Below are positions 7,736 to 11,939 of a DNA stretch of 11,939 bases, one piece after another (positions within the stretch are counted from its first letter, which is position 1; every line of letters starts with the position of its first letter). The position numbers and the translations under genes are program-made. The notes beneath the pieces are model-generated. The model saw nothing but the letters and a program-made list of their open reading frames with translations. It made no database searches and was not told the DNA's origin. Source of the DNA: Oscillospiraceae bacterium (lineage in GTDB: Bacteria; Bacillota; Clostridia; Oscillospirales; Ruminococcaceae); contig DXNX01000052.1 in NCBI GenBank assembly GCA_019413245.1, forward strand, positions 3,665 to 15,603, written 5' to 3'.

Positions 7736-9622
7736 TCAGGCGGGTTCATCGGCAAAATTGCCGGTGTACAGGCGGTAATACATGCCCTTCTTGGCAATGA
7801 GTTCATCGTGGGTGCCGCGCTCGATAATGCGTCCCTGGTCCATGACCATGATGCAGTCGGCGTTGCGCACGGTGGACAGCCGGTGGGCAATGACAAAGGT
7901 GGTGCGCCCGTACATCAGGGCGTCCATGCCGTCCTGCACCAGCTTTTCGGTGCGGGTATCAATGGAGGAGGTGGCCTCATCCAGGATCAGCACCGGCGGG
8001 TCGGCCACGGCGGCGCGGGCAATGGCCAGCAGCTGCCGCTGACCCTGGCTCAGGTTGGCACCGTCGCCGGTCAGCATGGTGTTGTAGCCGTCGGGCAGGC
8101 GGCGGATAAAGCTGTCGGCGTTGGCCAGGCGGGCCGCGGCCATGCACTCTTCATCTGTGGCGTCCAGGTTGCCGTACCGGATGTTGTCCATGACGGTGCC
8201 GGTGAACAGGTGGGTGTCCTGCAGCACGATGCCCAGACTGCGCCGCAGGTCGGGCTTTTTGATCTTGTTGATGTTGATGCCATCGTAGCGGATCTTGCCG
8301 TCGGCAATATCGTAGAAGCGGTTGATCAGGTTGGTGATGGTGGTCTTGCCGGCACCGGTGGCGCCCACAAAGGCAATCTTCTGGCCGGGTTTGGCCCACA
8401 GGCTGATGTTGTGCAGTACCAGCTTGTTTTCATCGTAGCCGAAGTCCACATCGTTGAAGACCACGCCGCCTTCCAGCTTGGTGTAGGTCACGGTGCCGTC
8501 GGCCTTGTGGGGATGCTTCCAGGCCCAGGTGTTGGTGCGTTCCTTCTGCTCGGTCAGGCTGCCGTCGGCTTCCTCCCGGGCGTTGACCAGCTCCACATAG
8601 CCTTCGTCCTTTTCGGGTGTTTCGTCCATCAGGTCAAAGACACGCTGGGCACCGGCCGCAGCGTTGACCACAAAGTTCAGCTGGGTGCTGATCTGGGTGA
8701 TGGGCTGGGTGAAGCTCTTGTTCAGGCCCACAAAGGTGATGACCACGCCCAGGGTCACGCCGGCCATGTTGTTGATGCCCAGAATGGCACCCACCACAGC
8801 CACGATGGCGTAGCTCAGCCAGCCGATGTTGCCGTTGACAGGCATGAGCAGGTTGGCGTACCGGTTGGCCTTGTCGGAGCTGTCGCGCAGGGCTTCGTTC
8901 ACCTTGTGGAAGTCGGCCTTGGCGGCTTCTTCATGGCAGAAAACCTTGACGACCTTCTGGCCGTCCAGCATCTCCTCGATGAAGCCGTCCACGATGCCCA
9001 GGTTCTTCTGCTGGGCGGCGTAGTACCGGCCGGACAGGCGGGAAAAGTTCTTGGCCACCACCGCCATGATGAGAGCGGTCAGGATGGAGATGATGCTCAG
9101 AACGGGGTTGAGGGCCAGCATGGTGATCAGGGTCACGATCATGGTCAGGGCGGAGTTGATGACCTGGGGAATGCTCTGGCTCATGAGCTGGCGCAGGGTA
9201 TCAATATCGTTGGTGTACACCGACATGATGTCGCCGTGGGCGTGGGTGTCGAAGTACTTGATGGGCAGGGATTCCATCTTGCAGAACAGGTCGTTGCGCA
9301 GACGGCGCAGGGTGCCCTGGCAGATGGTGACCATGATGCGGTTGTAGGCAAAGGCGGCGACCACGCCCACCGCCAGCAGGCCGATCAGTTTCAGCAGGGC
9401 GCCGGCCAGCTGGCTGTAATCGCTGCTGCCGCTGGCCATCATGGGGGTGATGTAATCGTCCACCAGCGTCTGGGGGAAGGTGGCACCGGCCACGGTGGCG
9501 CTGGAAGAAATCAGGATGCAGATGACCACGGCCACAAACGGCCATTTATAGGTGTGCAGCATGTAACCCAGCACGCGCTTCAGCACACCGAGAGATGCGT
9601 TGCGGGATGAGGTTTGCTTCAT
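7736..9622 (-). CDS. ABC exporter half-transporter, canonical-site subunit
   Basis: The 628-residue protein joins an exporter membrane domain (six helices, about 26-310) to an ATPase domain (about 385-628). Motifs: Walker A GATGAGKT at 420-427, Q-loop Gln468, signature LSQGQ at 524-528, Walker B LILDE with catalytic Glu549, and switch His580. It has the intact catalytic residues, while its signature has Gln for the first Gly. That is the pattern of the active partner in heterodimeric exporters such as TM287/288. A roughly 45-residue charged insertion (about 341-385) separates the two domains. I chose the ATG at 9620-9622: AAAGGAG at 9633-9639 is about ten bases upstream and touches the stop of the partner gene. 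The longer open frame to 9886 is a shadow of that gene. Multidrug or lipid export is likely; the substrate is unknown. Confidence 0.95.
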   Translation of the reverse strand: MKQTSSRNASLGVLKRVLGYMLHTYKWPFVAVVICILISSSATVAGATFPQTLVDDYITPMMASGSSDYSQLAGALLKLIGLLAVGVVAAFAYNRIMVTICQGTLRRLRNDLFCKMESLPIKYFDTHAHGDIMSVYTNDIDTLRQLMSQSIPQVINSALTMIVTLITMLALNPVLSIISILTALIMAVVAKNFSRLSGRYYAAQQKNLGIVDGFIEEMLDGQKVVKVFCHEEAAKADFHKVNEALRDSSDKANRYANLLMPVNGNIGWLSYAIVAVVGAILGINNMAGVTLGVVITFVGLNKSFTQPITQISTQLNFVVNAAAGAQRVFDLMDETPEKDEGYVELVNAREEADGSLTEQKERTNTWAWKHPHKADGTVTYTKLEGGVVFNDVDFGYDENKLVLHNISLWAKPGQKIAFVGATGAGKTTITNLINRFYDIADGKIRYDGININKIKKPDLRRSLGIVLQDTHLFTGTVMDNIRYGNLDATDEECMAAARLANADSFIRRLPDGYNTMLTGDGANLSQGQRQLLAIARAAVADPPVLILDEATSSIDTRTEKLVQDGMDALMYGRTTFVIAHRLSTVRNADCIMVMDQGRIIERGTHDELIAKKGMYYRLYTGNFADEPA

Positions 9623-9638
9623 CGTTTCTACTCTCCTT

Positions 9639-11378
9639 TCACGCCGGCTGGTCGAAGTCGCCGCCGCCCTTGACCTGGGATTCGTAGATCTCCCGGTAGA
9701 TAGCGTTGGTCTTGAGCAGGTTTTCGTGGGTATCAAAGCCGTTGATGCGGCCGTTGTCCAGTACCAGGATGCGGTCGGCGTTCTCCACACTGGAAATACG
9801 CTGGGCAATGATGATCTTGGTGGTGCCGGGAATCTCCTTGGCAAAGGCGGCCCGGATCTTGGCGTCGGTGGCGGTATCCACGGCACTGGTGGAGTCGTCC
9901 AGGATCAGCACCTTGGGTTTCTTCAGCAGGGCACGGGCGATGCACAGACGCTGCTTCTGGCCGCCGGATACGTTGGCGCCGCCACGCTCGATGCGGGTGT
10001 TGTACCCGTCGGGGAAGCGGTCAATGAATTCGTCGGCACAGGCAGCCTGGCAGGCGGCCTTGCACTCGTCCTCGGTGGCGTTGGGGTTGCCCCAGCGCAG
10101 GTTGTCCAGGATGGTGCCGGAGAACAGGGTGTTCTTCTGCAGCACCACCGAAACCTGGTTGCGCAGGGCTTCCATATCGTAGTTGCGCACATCGACGCCG
10201 CCCACCTTGACGGTGCCCTTGTCGGTGTCGTACAGGCGGCAGATCAGGTTGACCAGGCTGCTCTTGCCGGAACCGGTGCCGCCGATGACGCCGATGGTCT
10301 CGCCGGAACGGATGTGCAGGTCGATGCCGGACAGGGCGTTTTTGCCGCTGCCGTGCTTGTAGGAAAAGTCCACATGGTCAAAGTCGATGCTGCCGTCGGC
10401 CACGTCGTACACGGGCCGTTCGGGCTCGGCCAGGTCGGGGGTCTCATTCAGCACTTCGCTGATACGGCGGATGCTGGCCATGGACATGGTGAGCATGACC
10501 ACCACCATGGAGAGCATCATCAGGCTCATCATCAGGCTCATGACGTAGCTGAACAGGCTGGTCAGCTCGCCGGCACTCATGCTGCCGCCCACGATGAAGT
10601 GGGCGCCCAGCCAGGATACCATGATGATGCAGAAATAGATGGCCAGCATCATGGCCGGGTTGTTGAAGGCCAGCAGCCCTTCGGCCTTGACGAACAGGCG
10701 GTACAGGTTGTTGGATGCCTTGGCAAACTTTTCGTTTTCGTGGTCTTCCCGCACAAAGGCCTTGACCACGCGGATGGCGGAGATGTTCTCCTGCACGCTG
10801 GCGTTCAGGTCATCGTACTTGCTGAACACATCGTTGAAGATGCGCATGGTCACCACCATGATGACCCCCAGCACAACAGCCAGGAAGAGGACTGCCAGCA
10901 GGAAGGTCAGGCTCAGCTTGGGGCTGATGATCAGGCACATGATGTAGCTGAACACCAGCATCAGAGGGGAGCGCACCGCCACACGAATGAGCATCATGTA
11001 AGCGTTCTGTACGTTGGTGATATCGGTGGTCATACGGGTGACCAGGCCCGGAACACTGAATTTGTCGATGTTGGAGAAGGAGAAAGTCTGGATGTTGTTG
11101 TACACGGCCTCCCGCAGATTGGCGGCCAGACCGGACGAGGCGCTGGCCGCGTATTTGCCGCCCAGCGCACCGAAGGCCAGGCTGCAGAAGGACATGACCA
11201 CCATCAGGATGCCGTACCGGTAGACGGTGGGCAGGCTGGCAGCTTCCAGACCCTGGTCAATGATCAGGGCGGTGATAAAGGGCAGCAGGATCTCCATGAT
11301 CACTTCCAGGGTCGTCATGGAGATGCACAGCCATGTATCACGCCGGTAGCGTCCCAGCTGACGCAATACTGTTTTCAC
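9639..11378 (-). CDS. ABC exporter half-transporter, degenerate-site subunit
   Basis: The 579-residue half-transporter has six membrane helices (about 15-300) and an ATPase domain (about 330-579). Walker A is GGTGSGKS at 366-373, Q-loop Gln414, and signature VSGGQ at 470-474. Walker B reads LILDD, with Asp495 where the catalytic Glu should be. The switch residue is Gln526 (IAQRIS) where His is normal. These two changes mark the degenerate nucleotide site of heterodimeric ABC exporters, so this protein should work only with its downstream partner. It starts with GTG at 11376-11378, overlapping the marR stop by four bases, with AAGGAGG (11389-11395) ten bases upstream. The stop codon touches the partner's ribosome site, so the three genes are tightly coupled. 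Confidence 0.95.
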   Translation of the reverse strand: MKTVLRQLGRYRRDTWLCISMTTLEVIMEILLPFITALIIDQGLEAASLPTVYRYGILMVVMSFCSLAFGALGGKYAASASSGLAANLREAVYNNIQTFSFSNIDKFSVPGLVTRMTTDITNVQNAYMMLIRVAVRSPLMLVFSYIMCLIISPKLSLTFLLAVLFLAVVLGVIMVVTMRIFNDVFSKYDDLNASVQENISAIRVVKAFVREDHENEKFAKASNNLYRLFVKAEGLLAFNNPAMMLAIYFCIIMVSWLGAHFIVGGSMSAGELTSLFSYVMSLMMSLMMLSMVVVMLTMSMASIRRISEVLNETPDLAEPERPVYDVADGSIDFDHVDFSYKHGSGKNALSGIDLHIRSGETIGVIGGTGSGKSSLVNLICRLYDTDKGTVKVGGVDVRNYDMEALRNQVSVVLQKNTLFSGTILDNLRWGNPNATEDECKAACQAACADEFIDRFPDGYNTRIERGGANVSGGQKQRLCIARALLKKPKVLILDDSTSAVDTATDAKIRAAFAKEIPGTTKIIIAQRISSVENADRILVLDNGRINGFDTHENLLKTNAIYREIYESQVKGGGDFDQPA

Positions 11379-11845
11379 GATTCGGATGCCTCCTTATGTT
11401 TCTTTTCCGATAATGCCGAAAGATTTCGCAGCATTTTCTTTTGCAAGCGATCCAGGGTTTCCAGCTCCTCGGTGGAAAAGCAGTCGTACAGGCGTTCCTG
11501 CGCCACATCCATCGAGCTTTCCAGATATTCCCGCACCTCTTCGCCCTGTTCAGTGCCGAACAGCAGCTTGCGGCGGTCATCGTTGTCGCAGGGTTCCACC
11601 CGCACATAGCCTTTCTTGCGCAGCCGCTTGAGCATACCCGAAAGGGCGGCCATGGAATAGCCGTACTCCCGGTGAATGGCTGTCAGCGAAGTACCCCGGT
11701 CGGAATGACGCAGGATATACTGCAGCATGTTGGCCTGCATGGCGGTCAGTCCCTGTTTGGCCAGCGAATTGTTGGAAATCTGTTCGATCTGTATGCTGAT
11801 ACGCCGGTTATCCCGGACCAATGCTTCCCGGTCCACTGTTGCCAT
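11375..11845 (-). CDS. MarR-family transcriptional regulator
   Basis: A 156-residue winged-helix protein of the MarR family, expected to bind DNA as a dimer and release it on binding a ligand. The order of parts is typical: N-terminal dimer helix, LTAMQANMLQYIL at 33-45, the recognition helix region YGYSMAALSGMLKRLRKKGYV at 61-81, the wing with DNDDRRKLL at 88-95, then long C-terminal dimerisation helices. Cys86 and Cys122 are present, but not at the N-terminal redox position of OhrR. The ATG has AAAGAGG (11853-11859) seven bases upstream. As the first gene of the exporter operon it is probably a local autorepressor that senses an exported compound. That is inferred from context; activation rather than repression cannot be excluded. 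Confidence 0.93.
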   Translation of the reverse strand: MATVDREALVRDNRRISIQIEQISNNSLAKQGLTAMQANMLQYILRHSDRGTSLTAIHREYGYSMAALSGMLKRLRKKGYVRVEPCDNDDRRKLLFGTEQGEEVREYLESSMDVAQERLYDCFSTEELETLDRLQKKMLRNLSALSEKKHKEASES

Positions 11846-11898
11846 GGTTTCGCCTCTTTGCAGATTGTTCGGAGATGAACTGTTTCACTCCGTACTGT

Positions 11899-11927
11899 TT
11901 TATAACACAATCCGGCTTGCATGTGAA
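11899..11927 (-). promoter_or_regulatory. Predicted promoter of the marR-ABC operon
   Basis: On the minus strand TTCACA (11922-11927) and TATAAA (11899-11904), each five of six to consensus, are separated by exactly 17 bases. Transcription would begin near 11892, about 47 nt before the marR ATG. A near-perfect dyad TGTTTTATAACA (11896-11907) covers the -10 and is a candidate MarR operator. Confidence 0.7.
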
Positions 11928-11939
11928 ATTCAAATATGT

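Noticed and set aside
9623..9886. N-terminal extension of the second ABC protein to 716 residues
   Set aside because: The extra residues are a shifted-frame reading of the upstream ABC gene, proline- and arginine-rich with no helix pattern. The ATG at 9622 has a strong ribosome site and begins a normal exporter N-terminus.
11867..11880. GTTC-6-GAAC inverted repeat in the marR leader as an SOS (LexA) box
   Set aside because: The arms are in the reverse order and the wrong spacing compared with the Gram-positive CGAAC-4-GTTCG box; likely chance.

Overview
The window reads as a piece of chromosome from a GC-rich, anaerobic Clostridia-type Firmicute. The closest impression is the Oscillospiraceae/Ruminococcaceae group (Faecalibacterium, Gemmiger, Subdoligranulum). 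The basis is the atp operon order, strong AGGAGG-type ribosome sites, GC-rich codon use with AT-rich intergenic gaps, and a MarR plus paired ABC exporter cassette. This assignment is an inference from pattern; no search was possible.

Left half (3..6712, minus strand): a compact F1Fo ATP synthase operon, read right to left as atpZ-like, atpI, atpB (a), atpE (c), atpF (b), atpH (delta), atpA (alpha), atpG (gamma), atpD (beta). The window ends two bases past the atpD stop, so atpC (epsilon), if it follows, lies outside. A good sigma-A-type promoter with an extended -10 precedes it at 6771..6799. Start and stop codons are tightly spaced or overlapping. The one AT-rich gap is just before atpE, whose product is needed in many copies. 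The c subunit has a polar ion site with two glutamates (Glu33 and Glu66) and Thr67/Thr68/Tyr71, which suggests Na+ rather than H+ coupling.

Middle (about 6713..7735): a 240-bp divergent intergenic region with one promoter on each strand, then one plus-strand gene for a 234-residue predicted lipoprotein of unknown function. Next comes a perfect 19-bp hairpin whose T-tract points to termination of the minus-strand operon arriving from the right.

Right half (7736..11927, minus strand): a three-gene operon of a MarR-family regulator and two ABC exporter half-transporters with 4-bp or near-zero spacing. The first half-transporter has a degenerate ATPase site (Asp for the catalytic Glu, Gln for the switch His). 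The second has the canonical Glu and His but an LSQGQ signature. Together they form a typical heterodimeric, asymmetric multidrug-type exporter, probably controlled by the MarR protein at its own promoter (11899..11927).

Most of the window is well-understood housekeeping and efflux machinery. I found no CRISPR array, transposon, RNA gene or clearly new system. The items most worth a second look are the c-ring ion site, the orphan lipoprotein, and the asymmetric exporter with its putative operator.
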